NCBI GenBank assembly: GCA_937900875.1
Contig: CALCGD010000238.1
Coordinates: forward strand, 1 to 32,963
DNA from: an uncultured Flavobacteriales bacterium
GTDB lineage: Bacteria; Bacteroidota; Bacteroidia; UBA10329
Direction: 5' to 3'
DNA: 32,963 nucleotides
Part shown: positions 7,360-16,347 of the stretch, one piece after another
How positions within the stretch are numbered: the first letter of the stretch is position 1
Layout: every line of letters begins with the position of its first letter
Notes under the pieces: model-generated
Database searches by the model: none
Seen by the model: only the letters and a program-made list of their open reading frames with translations
Told to the model about the DNA's origin: nothing
Made by a program: the position numbers and the translations under genes

Positions 7360-9618
7360 ATGAACAACCCAACAACTGACCAATTGACCACCGTACAAAC
7401 TGCAGAAGATTTAGGCGTACGTCCTGAAGAGTTTGAGCAGATTAAGAGCATTCTTGGCCGCACACCAAACTTTACCGAACTAAGCATTTTCTCGGTTATG
7501 TGGAGTGAGCATTGCAGCTATAAGAACTCAATTACTTGGCTAAAAACACTTCCGAGAGAAGGGTCTAAAATGTTGGTTGAGGCAGGAGAAGAGAATGCGG
7601 GAATGGTTGATATTGGTGAAGGTTTGGCGTGCGTGTTTAAGATTGAATCACACAATCACCCTTCGGCTTTAGAGCCGTACCAAGGAGCAGCTACAGGTGT
7701 TGGCGGGATCAACCGCGACATCTTTACAATGGGTGCTCGTCCAGTTGCACAATTGAACTCATTACGTTTTGGAAATCCAGATTTGGAAAAAACAAAATGG
7801 CTTGTAAAAGGAGTTGTAAAAGGAATTGGCGATTACGGTAACTCATTCGGAATTCCAACTGTTGGCGGAGAGGTTTTCTTTGATGAATGCTACAACCAAA
7901 ATCCATTGGTTAACGCCATGTCGGTTGGAACACTAGAAGTTGGAAAGATGGTTTCCGCTACTTCTTACGGAACTGGAAATCCTGTTTTTATCGTTGGTTC
8001 TTCAACAGGAAAAGACGGGATTCACGGAGCAGCTTTTGCAAGTAAAGACATTACGGAAGAAAGTGCTGGAGATTTACCAGCGGTTCAGGTTGGAGATCCA
8101 TTCCAAGAGAAATTATTGTTGGAAGCTTCGTTAGAAGTGATTGAAACTGGTGCAGTGGTTGGCATGCAAGACATGGGAGCAGCTGGAATTACTTGTTCCA
8201 CATCGGAAATGAGCGAGAAAGGAGGTCACGGAATGGATATCTGGTTGGATAAAGTTCCAACTCGTCAAGACAATATGCTTGATTGGGAAATCCTTTTGAG
8301 CGAATCTCAAGAGCGCATGCTCATTGTAGTTGAAAAAGGAAAGGAAGAAGCTGTATTGGCTGTGTTCGATAAGTGGGATTTGAACTGCGTTGAAATTGGC
8401 ATTGTGACAGAACCAAACCTTGGAGAGAAAGGCGGAACCCTTCGTTACTTCATGAACGGTGAATTGAAGGCTGAACTCCCAGCATGGGATTTGGTTTTAG
8501 GTGGTGGTGCTCCAGTTTACGAGCGCGAATACAAGGAGCCTGCTTATTACGCTGAATTCCAAAAATTCAATATTGACCAACTGCCTGAGCCAGAAAGTTT
8601 GAAAGACGCAGCTTGGCACCTCATCGGTCATTTAAATATCGCTTCAAAAAACTGGGTTACCGAGCAATACGATAGTATGGTTGGAACCGTGAATATGAGT
8701 ACAAACGCGCCATCTGACGCTGCGGTTGTAAACATCAAAGACAGCAATCGAGCGTTGACTATGACGGTTGACTGCAACTCGCGTTACGTGAATGCTGACC
8801 CTGAAAAAGGGACTCAGATTGCCGTGGCAGAAGCAGCAAGAAATCTTGTTTGTACTGGCTCTGAGCCAACGGCCGTTACGAATTGTCTGAACTTTGGAAA
8901 TCCATATTCTCCGGAGGTTTACTGGCAATTTGTCGGAGCAATTAAAGGAATGGGAGCGGCTTGCCGTAAGTTCGACACGCCAGTTACTGGTGGTAATGTT
9001 AGCTTCTACAACCAATCGGTTTTTGGAGATAAAACAGAACCTGTTTTCCCTACTCCAACCATTGGCATGGTTGGACTCCTTGCTGATAAGGGCAACCGTA
9101 TGACTTTGAACTTCAAGAAAGCTGACGACCTCATTTATTTGGTTGGAACGGCCAGAAACGATGTCAACTCTTCGGAATATTTGTACAGCTTCAGAGGCAT
9201 AAAAGGTTCTCCTGCACCATATATGGATTTGAACGAAGAGCACACGCTACAGCAACAAATTCTCGAACTAATAAATGAGAAGGCCGTTGCTTCCGTTCAT
9301 GATATTTCTGACGGTGGATTATTCGTGACAGTTCTGGAATCTGCTCTACCAAATGGTTTGGGATTTAAGATTGAAACTGATTCAGAAATTAGGAAAGATG
9401 CCTTCCTTTTTGGCGAAAGCCAGAGCCGAGCTATTGTTTCTGTTTCTCCGAATAACCAAGAGCGATTTGTAGAATTAATGTCGTCTTCTGATGTAGATTA
9501 TTCTCTGCTTGGAACAGTTACCGCAAACAACCAAATGATGGTTGATGACGAAGATTTCGGAAAAGTGAGTGATGCCAGCAAAACGTACAACACTGTTATG
9601 GCCTCACACTTCAATTAA
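7360..9618 (+). CDS. purL: Phosphoribosylformylglycinamidine synthase subunit PurL (small type)
   Basis: Catalyses the ATP-dependent conversion of FGAR plus ammonia to FGAM, step four of purine synthesis, in the cytosol. At 752 aa it is the small PurL (AIRS/PurM-type repeats only), which needs separate PurS and PurQ. Diagnostic motifs include MWSEHCSYKNS near residues 47-57, SHNHPSALEPYQGAATGVGG with the nucleotide-binding loop, the glycine-rich TVGGEV, and DISDGGL in the second half. No N-terminal PurS-like or C-terminal glutaminase domain is fused. No purS or purQ is in this window, so they must lie elsewhere. The 3' end overlaps the convergent response-regulator gene by 15 bp. Confidence 0.97.
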   Translation: MNNPTTDQLTTVQTAEDLGVRPEEFEQIKSILGRTPNFTELSIFSVMWSEHCSYKNSITWLKTLPREGSKMLVEAGEENAGMVDIGEGLACVFKIESHNHPSALEPYQGAATGVGGINRDIFTMGARPVAQLNSLRFGNPDLEKTKWLVKGVVKGIGDYGNSFGIPTVGGEVFFDECYNQNPLVNAMSVGTLEVGKMVSATSYGTGNPVFIVGSSTGKDGIHGAAFASKDITEESAGDLPAVQVGDPFQEKLLLEASLEVIETGAVVGMQDMGAAGITCSTSEMSEKGGHGMDIWLDKVPTRQDNMLDWEILLSESQERMLIVVEKGKEEAVLAVFDKWDLNCVEIGIVTEPNLGEKGGTLRYFMNGELKAELPAWDLVLGGGAPVYEREYKEPAYYAEFQKFNIDQLPEPESLKDAAWHLIGHLNIASKNWVTEQYDSMVGTVNMSTNAPSDAAVVNIKDSNRALTMTVDCNSRYVNADPEKGTQIAVAEAARNLVCTGSEPTAVTNCLNFGNPYSPEVYWQFVGAIKGMGAACRKFDTPVTGGNVSFYNQSVFGDKTEPVFPTPTIGMVGLLADKGNRMTLNFKKADDLIYLVGTARNDVNSSEYLYSFRGIKGSPAPYMDLNEEHTLQQQILELINEKAVASVHDISDGGLFVTVLESALPNGLGFKIETDSEIRKDAFLFGESQSRAIVSVSPNNQERFVELMSSSDVDYSLLGTVTANNQMMVDDEDFGKVSDASKTYNTVMASHFN

Positions 9619-10050
9619 TCTTGTAATTCTTAGTAACAGGTCTTTCATTTTCTTAGGAGCGTGGCTGTTTTTCATAAAATAGAAAAACGCGCCATCAGCT
9701 AGTAATTGAAGAGTCTTTTCCCGATTATAAGTTAGACTTTCAACCAAATCTTCGTGTTTACTTGCTGTGGTTAAATCTGCTTTAGAAGAAAGTAAAATGC
9801 AAGGCAAACCAGGCTTAGCTGCACGTAATGCACGTATCAACTCCATCCCATTCATTGCGGTTGCTATCGAGCCATTCAAATAATAGTCCACCACAATAAT
9901 CTGTGGTTCAAAAGATTCGTCTGCCAAAAGATCTTCAGCAGTTTCATAGGTCCGTACCGAAAGTGAGGGTTCAGACCCTAATTCATTCGTTAGAAGCTTC
10001 AACCAAGAAGCATCATCTTCCACTACTGCGACATTTATGATCCTGCTCAT
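9604..10050 (-). CDS. Single-domain response regulator receiver (atypical), copy 2
   Basis: A 148-aa stand-alone REC domain with no output domain. The acidic pocket is Glu11-Asp12-Asp13, the phospho-acceptor Asp55 (IVVDYY), Ser88/Ser89 replaces the CheY Thr87, and Lys127 is the conserved lysine (MKN). It departs from CheY in two places. After Asp55 there is a longer beta3-alpha3 loop (YLNGSIATAMNGMEL). Between the Ser and the Lys are 39 residues instead of about 22, so the alpha4 region is enlarged. The paralogue 11 bp upstream has the same two features, so they are a tandem duplication in one operon. The last 15 bp overlap purL on the other strand. No histidine kinase is in the window, so the partner is unknown. 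Confidence 0.9.
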   Translation of the reverse strand: MSRIINVAVVEDDASWLKLLTNELGSEPSLSVRTYETAEDLLADESFEPQIIVVDYYLNGSIATAMNGMELIRALRAAKPGLPCILLSSKADLTTASKHEDLVESLTYNREKTLQLLADGAFFYFMKNSHAPKKMKDLLLRITRLIEV

Positions 10051-10061
10051 GAGTGAAAAAA

Positions 10062-10484
10062 TTAAACCAGTCGAAACGCCAATTCCTTCACATTTTTAGG
10101 AGCTGAAGTATTCTTCATTATGTAAAAGAAGGCACCTTTCTCATACTCCGCAGGCAAACCAGAACGATTAAAATCGAGTAGTCCCATTAGGTAATCGTTG
10201 TTGCTAGTCGCACTTAAATCGGCTCTAGATGAAAGGACAATGCATGGTAAATGCGGTTGCTTTTCTCGCATTCTACGAACCAGTTCCATGCCATTAATTG
10301 CATCAGCCTTATCGCTGTTTAAATAATAATCCACAATCAATAAATCAACATTTTGATCGCTATCGAGCACCTGCTCGCCTGTGGTATAAGCCGCAACTTC
10401 GTAATTCGAATCGTCTTTAAACTGCTGTTTCAGAATCATCAGATACATCTGATCGTCATCCACCAATACTACTTTATTTGCCAT
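10062..10484 (-). CDS. Single-domain response regulator receiver (atypical), copy 1
   Basis: A 140-aa stand-alone REC domain, first gene of the pair. The acidic residues are Asp9-Asp10-Asp11, the phospho-acceptor is Asp52 in LIVDYYLN, Ser85/Ser86 is the switch position, and Lys124 is in IMKN. It aligns almost end to end with its neighbour: the shared stretches are DYYLN, NGMEL, LPCI-LSS-AD and GAFFY-MKN. It has the same extended loop after the Asp and the same enlarged alpha4 segment (39 residues from Ser85 to Lys124). It probably signals by protein contact rather than DNA binding. A good promoter sits directly before the ATG. Confidence 0.9.
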   Translation of the reverse strand: MANKVVLVDDDQMYLMILKQQFKDDSNYEVAAYTTGEQVLDSDQNVDLLIVDYYLNSDKADAINGMELVRRMREKQPHLPCIVLSSRADLSATSNNDYLMGLLDFNRSGLPAEYEKGAFFYIMKNTSAPKNVKELAFRLV

Positions 10485-10488
10485 AAGC

Positions 10489-10518
10489 CAATGTTACTTT
10501 TCAGTTTATCAGCTCCAA
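10489..10518 (-). promoter_or_regulatory. Promoter of the response-regulator pair
   Basis: Minus strand: TTG at 10516-10518, a 19-nt spacer, and TAACATTG at 10489-10496 (one mismatch to TAnnTTTG). The -7 ends 4 bp before the ATG at 10484. Transcription would therefore start at or very near the start codon, predicting a leaderless or nearly leaderless mRNA. Confidence 0.6.
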
Positions 10519-10689
10519 TTAGCCATAATCAAACAACGACTTTGAGTTCCTAGTTCAGCTTGTTTTAACCTTCAATCACATCAAAAGTTTCATTTTACCT
10601 ATTTAACATTGCGTTCCGACTTCGCAACGGTAATTTCCCGCACTCATGAATGCTTGGATTTCTAACAATTAGCTCTCCGAAACATTCGC

Positions 10690-10719
10690 TTGATTTCTAT
10701 GATTGAAGCCTTATTTTTG
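10690..10719 (+). promoter_or_regulatory. Promoter of acyl-CoA synthetase gene
   Basis: TTG (-33) at 10690-10692, a 19-nt spacer, and TATTTTTG (-7, TAnnTTTG) at 10712-10719. The expected start near 10725 leaves about 35-40 nt of leader before the ATG at 10762. The -33 TTG is in frame with the gene and could be mistaken for a start codon. Confidence 0.75.
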
Positions 10720-10761
10720 AACCTATTAGAAATAACACTAATCAGTACTAAAACACCTTCA

Positions 10762-12405
10762 ATGAGTCGTCCGCTTCCTTTAGATATGATGTACCGTTGG
10801 GAAAGAGAATCTCCCGACTTAGTTTACATGCGCCAACCAATTAACGGAAAATGGCACGAATGGACCTGGAAAGAAACGGGGCAGGAGGTACGGAAAATGG
10901 CCGCTTATCTGAAGGGACTTGGTTATGAACCAGGCACTAAGATTGCCATGATTTCTAAGAATTGTGCGCACTGGATAATTACCGATTTGGCAATTCAAAT
11001 GGCAGGATACTGTGGTGTTCCGTTATATCCAAATTTGAATGATGAAACCATCAAGCAGATTTTAGAACACAGCGAATCGAAATTGCTTTTCGTTGGAAAA
11101 TTGGATGATTGGGCGTCTATGCGACCTGGAGTTCCAGATAACGTGAAGTGCATTGCTTTCCCTTTCTACGCTGAGCAGGGTTATGACGAATGGAATGATT
11201 TGGTAAAAGATGTTACCCCTATCAAGGATAACGTGCATCGTGACCCAAAGGATTTAGCTACGATTATTTACACTTCTGGAACTACCGGTATGCCTAAAGG
11301 TGTAATGCACAAGTTTCACAATTTTGGATGGGCTGCTGAAAAAGCAATGGAAGAGCTACGATTGCAGCCGCATACACAGCGATTCTTCTCTTACCTCCCA
11401 CTCTGCCACATAGCAGAAAGACTGTTGGTTGAAATGGGTAGTATCTACACAGGAAGTGAAGTGTCGTTTGCTGAATCGTTGGATACGTTTGCCGCAAATT
11501 TGGCTGAAACAAAACCAACGGTATTCTTAGGAGTTCCACGAATTTGGAGCAAATTCCAGCAGGGAATTCTGGGCAAAATGCCCCAGAAAAAACTGGACTT
11601 ATTTCTGAAAATTCCAATTCTTAATGGAATTGTGAAAAAGAAAATCCAGGCAGGATTAGGACTTGACGAAGCTCAAAATGTGTTCACAGGTGCAGCTCCT
11701 ACACCAGACTCACTCATAAATTGGTTTGCAAAACTGGACATCAATATTCAGGAAGCTTACGCGATGACTGAAAACTGTTGTTACAGCCACGTTACGAGAA
11801 ATGACGCAATTAAGGTTGGATACGTTGGGCAACCACTGCCTGATTGTGATGTAAAATTGAGCGACATCAAAGAAATTCTTGTAAAGCACGAAGCATTAAT
11901 GGATGGCTACTACAAAGAGCCAGAATTGACGGCCGAGACAATGGTTGACGGCTGGCTACGAACAGGAGACGAGGGCTACATTGACAATGAAGGTTTCTTG
12001 AAAATTACCGGCCGAGTGAAAGATCTTTTCAAAACCACTAAAGGAAAGTATGTTGCTCCTTCTCCAATTGAAATGAAGCTTTCTGAGAATTCAGACCTTG
12101 ATCAAGTTTGTATTGTTGGAGATGGAATTCCTCAACCAATTGCATTAATGGTTATTTCCGAATCAGGCGCTCTAAAATCCAAAACTGAACTTACAGATAG
12201 CATCCTTAAAACACTTGACAGAGTGAATCCAGAATTGGACCATCACGAGCAAGTGAAGAAAGCTATTGTGATTAAAGAAGCTTGGACTGTTGAGAACGAA
12301 TTACTCACTCCAACCATGAAGATTAAGCGTAATCCGATTGAGAAAATCTACCAAAAGCATTACGTTGCTTGGTACGAATCTGCGGATAGAATAATCTGGG
12401 AGTAA
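10762..12405 (+). CDS. Long-chain fatty acid--CoA ligase (AMP-binding)
   Basis: An ANL-superfamily adenylate-forming enzyme of 547 aa that activates free fatty acids to acyl-CoA with ATP and CoA. It has the P-loop-like YTSGTTGMPKGVMH (A3), the YAMTENCC motif (A5), WLRTGDEGYID (A7), GRVKDLFKTTKGKYVAPSPIE (fatty-acyl-CoA synthetase signature, A8), and a C-terminal catalytic Lys in TMKIKRN (A10). No signal peptide; probably membrane-associated on the cytosolic face. The start is set at the ATG at 10762 because the upstream in-frame TTG and the -7 element form a promoter, and MSRPLPLDMM is the natural FadD-like N-terminus. It would feed the beta-oxidation operon at 24.5-31 kb. It stands alone between its own promoter and a strong terminator. 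Confidence 0.94.
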   Translation: MSRPLPLDMMYRWERESPDLVYMRQPINGKWHEWTWKETGQEVRKMAAYLKGLGYEPGTKIAMISKNCAHWIITDLAIQMAGYCGVPLYPNLNDETIKQILEHSESKLLFVGKLDDWASMRPGVPDNVKCIAFPFYAEQGYDEWNDLVKDVTPIKDNVHRDPKDLATIIYTSGTTGMPKGVMHKFHNFGWAAEKAMEELRLQPHTQRFFSYLPLCHIAERLLVEMGSIYTGSEVSFAESLDTFAANLAETKPTVFLGVPRIWSKFQQGILGKMPQKKLDLFLKIPILNGIVKKKIQAGLGLDEAQNVFTGAAPTPDSLINWFAKLDINIQEAYAMTENCCYSHVTRNDAIKVGYVGQPLPDCDVKLSDIKEILVKHEALMDGYYKEPELTAETMVDGWLRTGDEGYIDNEGFLKITGRVKDLFKTTKGKYVAPSPIEMKLSENSDLDQVCIVGDGIPQPIALMVISESGALKSKTELTDSILKTLDRVNPELDHHEQVKKAIVIKEAWTVENELLTPTMKIKRNPIEKIYQKHYVAWYESADRIIWE

Positions 12406-12425
12406 CCCGAAAACTATAGGTTTTG

Positions 12426-12456
12426 AAAAGCCACCGAAATTCGGTGGCTTTTTTTT
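12426..12456 (+). terminator. Intrinsic terminator after acyl-CoA synthetase
   Basis: A perfect inverted repeat AAAAGCCACCGAA / TTCGGTGGCTTTT around 12439, followed by a run of T. It lies 20 bp after the stop codon. The A-rich left arm means it may also work in the other direction. Confidence 0.93.
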
Positions 12457-12576
12457 ATTCCGCACAAACGAAGGATGCCAATTGTTATGTCGTCTAAACA
12501 TGTAATTAAACCAAAGTTGATTTTCCGAGTCAGTTCACAGTAAATCAATAAAACAGAACGAAACACTAATAGCAGT

Positions 12577-14073
12577 ATGAAAAAACTATTTCCTCTTTTC
12601 GCATTCATTTTAATGACTGCACCCACTTGGGCGCAAGACTTTAACGGTTATGCCCTTTATGCTAATCAAAACCAAAACAACGCCTATCTAATAGATGACG
12701 AAGGCGACATTGCTAAAAGTTGGAGCTTACCAAGTTCTGCCAATTATGCTTGCGCGTTGGATGACAACGGAAACTTCGTTTACGGAGCCGTAAATCAAGG
12801 TAATACCCTTAATGGTGCGGCAGTTGGAGGAAAAGTTGTGTCAATTGATTCGAACAACGACATCGTTTGGGAATTTACTTACTCTAGTTCAACCTACGTT
12901 TCTCATCACGATATCTGCTTGATGCCGAATGGAAATGTTCTGCTCATTGCCTGGGAAGTAAAATCTGCTGCAGAAATGGAACAGGCTGGCTATTCAAGTT
13001 CAGGCAGTAAATGGCCAGATCATATTGTGGAAGTTCAGCAGAACGGCAATGGAGGTCAAGTTATTTGGGAATGGCACATGTGGGATCACTTTGTGCAAGA
13101 TCACGATGCCTCAAAAGATAATTATGGGGTAGTTGCAGATCATCCAGAACTGTTTGATATGAACTTAGTTACTGGTGGCGGTGGCCCTCCTGGAGGCGGT
13201 GGAGATTGGTTTCATGTAAATGGCATCGATTACAACCCAGAATTGGATCAAATCGTTTTCAGTTCAAGACACTTAAGCGAGATATATGTTATCGATCATA
13301 GCACTACTACTTCTGAAGCTGCAACTCATGCAGGAGGGAATGCAGGAATGGGCGGAGACATTCTTTACCGGTGGGGAAATCCAGGTAATTATGATGCTCC
13401 AGGATCTACAATTATACCAGCAGCAACACATGATGCACGTTGGGTAAAAGCTGGAAGACCGAATGCAGGTTACATACAAATATTTAATAACGAGGGAAAC
13501 AACGGGCACTCCGTAGTGGATGCATTCAATCCTCCGCTTAACGGTTATAACTACGATTTGACAGCGGGCCAAGCGTACTTGCCTGCAACGTATGATTTGC
13601 GTCACGAATGTCTAGAAGACTCAGATGGCCAATCTTCGTCAGACAGAATGAGCAACGGAAACGTTTTTATAAATGTGGCTGATGAATACATGTATGAAGT
13701 GGATGACCAAGATAATGTGGTTTGGCAGTACGCAGCTGGTCCAAAAAAAGCGTTCCGATATGAGTGTGATCATCCTGGTCTTACAGCACTTTTAGGAGCC
13801 GACCCATGCGGATTGGTTGGAATTGACGAAGCTGAATCTGAAAACATTTCCATCTATCCAAATCCATCAAATGGAATCTTCAACATAAGCGGAATTCCAG
13901 CTGACGAAAGCATTACGGCTATTTCGGTTTACGATATGCTGGGAAGTGAAGTATTGGCTTCAAGCAATTCAAATGCTATCGATTTAACAAACGCTACAAA
14001 CGGATTCTATTTCATCACCATCGATTTTGAAAGTGGAGATAGAATTACCCGTAAAGTTTCTGTGAGCCACTAA
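12577..14073 (+). CDS. Secreted arylsulfotransferase-like (ASST family) protein with T9SS tail
   Basis: A 498-aa exported protein. A signal peptide spans residues 1-19 (ending TWAQ). The main body resembles the six-bladed propeller of arylsulfate sulfotransferases: HHDICLMPNGNVL, the WFHVNGIDYNPELDQIVFSSRH block, and ATHDARW, which correspond to the conserved His-containing segments of the family. ASST enzymes move sulfate between phenolic compounds using a catalytic His. Which His plays that role here was not assigned. A glycine/proline-rich insert (GGGGPPGGGG) precedes the WFHVNG block. The C-terminal T9SS type A domain starts at SIYPNPSNG. It is first gene of a three-gene operon, 3 bp before the CotH gene. 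Many Bacteroidetes family members are uncharacterised, so the sulfotransfer activity is inference. Confidence 0.8.
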   Translation: MKKLFPLFAFILMTAPTWAQDFNGYALYANQNQNNAYLIDDEGDIAKSWSLPSSANYACALDDNGNFVYGAVNQGNTLNGAAVGGKVVSIDSNNDIVWEFTYSSSTYVSHHDICLMPNGNVLLIAWEVKSAAEMEQAGYSSSGSKWPDHIVEVQQNGNGGQVIWEWHMWDHFVQDHDASKDNYGVVADHPELFDMNLVTGGGGPPGGGGDWFHVNGIDYNPELDQIVFSSRHLSEIYVIDHSTTTSEAATHAGGNAGMGGDILYRWGNPGNYDAPGSTIIPAATHDARWVKAGRPNAGYIQIFNNEGNNGHSVVDAFNPPLNGYNYDLTAGQAYLPATYDLRHECLEDSDGQSSSDRMSNGNVFINVADEYMYEVDDQDNVVWQYAAGPKKAFRYECDHPGLTALLGADPCGLVGIDEAESENISIYPNPSNGIFNISGIPADESITAISVYDMLGSEVLASSNSNAIDLTNATNGFYFITIDFESGDRITRKVSVSH

Positions 14074-14076
14074 TTA

Positions 14077-16341
14077 ATGGGCTTGAGACTGACATTATTC
14101 TTAGTAATTGGATGCCTGAGCAATGTGCTCGGGCAATCTAATTTCTATCATACTGATACCATTCAGGAGATTCGAATTACGTTCTATGAATCAAACTGGG
14201 ATCAATTACTGGATGCGCTTTATGTGGCTGGCGATAATGACCGTTTAACCTGCGATTTGGAGATTAACGGTGAGGTTTTAGACAGCGTTGGAATACGCTA
14301 CAAAGGCTTTAGTTCTGTAAGTACAGATAGAACTAAAAACCCGTTCAACATAAAGTTAGATTATGTTCACGGCAATCAGGATTACAACGGTGTTACCAAG
14401 CTGAAATTGGGCAACGTTATTCAAGACCCATCATTCCTTCGCGAAGTTTTGAGCTACGAGATTGCCCGCAAATATATGCCCGCCTCTCAAGCCAATTTTG
14501 CTCGTGTTTACATCAATAATGTTTACTGGGGATTATTCACAAGTGTGGAAGATGTAGATGATCCATTTTTAGTTGACCATTATGGCGAAAGCCACGGTTC
14601 ATTTTTCAAGTGTGCGCCCGATAATTTGGATTTTGACGGAGATAACGCCAACCTAGGAAACAGCTACGGAACAGATTCAACAGATTATTATCCGTACTAC
14701 GATTTGCAGTCGGATTATGGTTGGGAAGACCTGTATGAGTTGGTGGGTGTTCTGAACGAAAACCCAAATGATATTGAAACGCTTTTAAACGTTGACAGAA
14801 CACTCTGGATGCATGCGTTCAACTATTCGCTTATCAATTTCGACAGTTATGTTGGATACGCGCAGAACTACTACATCTACAAGCAACAGAACGGCCAATT
14901 CAACCCTATTCTTTGGGATTTGAATATGTCTTTTGGCAGTTTCCGATTGGCAGATGCATCTGAATATTGGGATGGTTTCACCATCGCGGAAGCGAAAACA
15001 ATGGACCCTCTGCTCCACCTCAACAGTGTTTCGGTTTACGAGCGTCCGCTTATGCGAAATCTATTTGAAAACAGCACCTACAAGCGCATGTATTTAGCGC
15101 ATATGCGCACCATCATGGAAGAGAACATTGGCAACGGCCTCTACTCTACTCGTGCCCAATTCTTGCATGATTTAATTGACACAGCCGTACTGCAAGACAC
15201 CAACAAGTTTTACGGCTATGACGATTTTCAAAACAACCTTAACTCAACGATTAGCGACCTAATCGACTATCCAGGATTGACGGATTTAATGAACACCAGA
15301 AACACATATTTGAGTTCTTATACAGGTTTTTCTGGAGCTCCAAACATTTCTAACGTCAACACTAGCCCTGCCTCAATTACTCTAGGTGGAAGCGTTTCTA
15401 TTACTGCTGAAATAACTGGCGAGGATAACGTTTTACTAGCTTATCGGTACGGAGCAAACGATGTATTTACCACAGTTTCTATGTTGGATGATGGCACCCA
15501 AAATGACGGAGCATCTGGCGATGGTACATACGGAAAGACTCTTTCAAACATCGGCAACACCATTCAGTATTACATCTATTCTCAAAACGCTAATGCCGGA
15601 AGATTTTCTCCTGAAAGAGCCGCATACGAGTTTTATGAAATTCAATCTCAGATTACATCAGGCGACTTAGTTTTGAATGAATTGATGGCTTCTAACGAGT
15701 TCACCGCCTTAGATCAAAGTGGAGAAAGCGATGACTGGATTGAGATTTACAATACCACACAATTCGACATCTCAACCTCTGGTTTGTACCTCACAGATGA
15801 TGTCACCAATTTGGACAAATGGGCATTACCGAACTCCGTAATCCCTGCCGATGGCTACATGATTATTTGGGCCGATGAAGATGGTGAGCAAGGTGACAAT
15901 CACGCCAATTTCAAGCTTTCCAGTAATGGAGAATTTGTTGGATTGCATTATGGCGATGGAACTAAAATTGACAGCATCAGCTTTGGCGCACAGATCACAG
16001 ATGTGGCTTTTGGCAGATTTCCGAATGGAACGGGACCTTGGATAACCATGGCGCCAACGTTTAACGGTAACAACAACTTCACAAGCATTACCGAGCAAGA
16101 ACAACTGGAAGCCACGCTATACCCAAACCCAGCAAATGGAAATTTCTTCATTCGGTTTATCGAGCCAACCGCATCATCTATCCGAATTCATTCCATAGAA
16201 GGAAAACTGGTGAAGGAGCAATCCTATTCGGTAAGTGGTACATTACAAATGGACGTTTCAGACGTAGTTTCGGGAATGTATTTGGTTTCCATTTCTACTG
16301 AAAAAACGACAATTACTAAACGACTTATCATCAACAATTAA
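14077..16341 (+). CDS. Secreted CotH-kinase-family protein with lamin-tail domain and T9SS tail
   Basis: A 754-aa exported protein. A signal peptide spans residues 1-19 (ending VLGQ). A CotH domain covers about 25-420: the N-terminal IRITFYESNWDQL, the GIRYKGFSS glycine loop, KLKLGN, FARVYINNVYWGLF, and two likely catalytic acids, Asp256 (NFDSYVG) and Asp281 (LWDLNMSFG). CotH proteins are atypical secreted protein kinases first known from spore coats. An Ig-like segment follows, then a lamin-tail domain (about 528-665: LNELMASN, DWIEIYN, DGYMIIWAD). The C-terminal T9SS domain starts at TLYPNPANG. It is coupled to its neighbours by 3-bp and 6-bp gaps. Kinase activity is predicted, not proven; the lamin-tail may be an adhesion module. 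Confidence 0.88.
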   Translation: MGLRLTLFLVIGCLSNVLGQSNFYHTDTIQEIRITFYESNWDQLLDALYVAGDNDRLTCDLEINGEVLDSVGIRYKGFSSVSTDRTKNPFNIKLDYVHGNQDYNGVTKLKLGNVIQDPSFLREVLSYEIARKYMPASQANFARVYINNVYWGLFTSVEDVDDPFLVDHYGESHGSFFKCAPDNLDFDGDNANLGNSYGTDSTDYYPYYDLQSDYGWEDLYELVGVLNENPNDIETLLNVDRTLWMHAFNYSLINFDSYVGYAQNYYIYKQQNGQFNPILWDLNMSFGSFRLADASEYWDGFTIAEAKTMDPLLHLNSVSVYERPLMRNLFENSTYKRMYLAHMRTIMEENIGNGLYSTRAQFLHDLIDTAVLQDTNKFYGYDDFQNNLNSTISDLIDYPGLTDLMNTRNTYLSSYTGFSGAPNISNVNTSPASITLGGSVSITAEITGEDNVLLAYRYGANDVFTTVSMLDDGTQNDGASGDGTYGKTLSNIGNTIQYYIYSQNANAGRFSPERAAYEFYEIQSQITSGDLVLNELMASNEFTALDQSGESDDWIEIYNTTQFDISTSGLYLTDDVTNLDKWALPNSVIPADGYMIIWADEDGEQGDNHANFKLSSNGEFVGLHYGDGTKIDSISFGAQITDVAFGRFPNGTGPWITMAPTFNGNNNFTSITEQEQLEATLYPNPANGNFFIRFIEPTASSIRIHSIEGKLVKEQSYSVSGTLQMDVSDVVSGMYLVSISTEKTTITKRLIINN

Positions 16342-16347
16342 TACACT

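Noticed and set aside
8644-9243. 199-codon open frame opposite purL
   Set aside because: Shadow of a strongly conserved coding sequence; no domain, no ribosome-binding site, no promoter.
10604-10627. TAACATTG followed by a TTGCG/CGCAA inverted repeat upstream of the acyl-CoA synthetase gene
   Set aside because: No TTG at the right distance, and the hairpin lacks a T run; the promoter at 10690-10719 explains the gene better.
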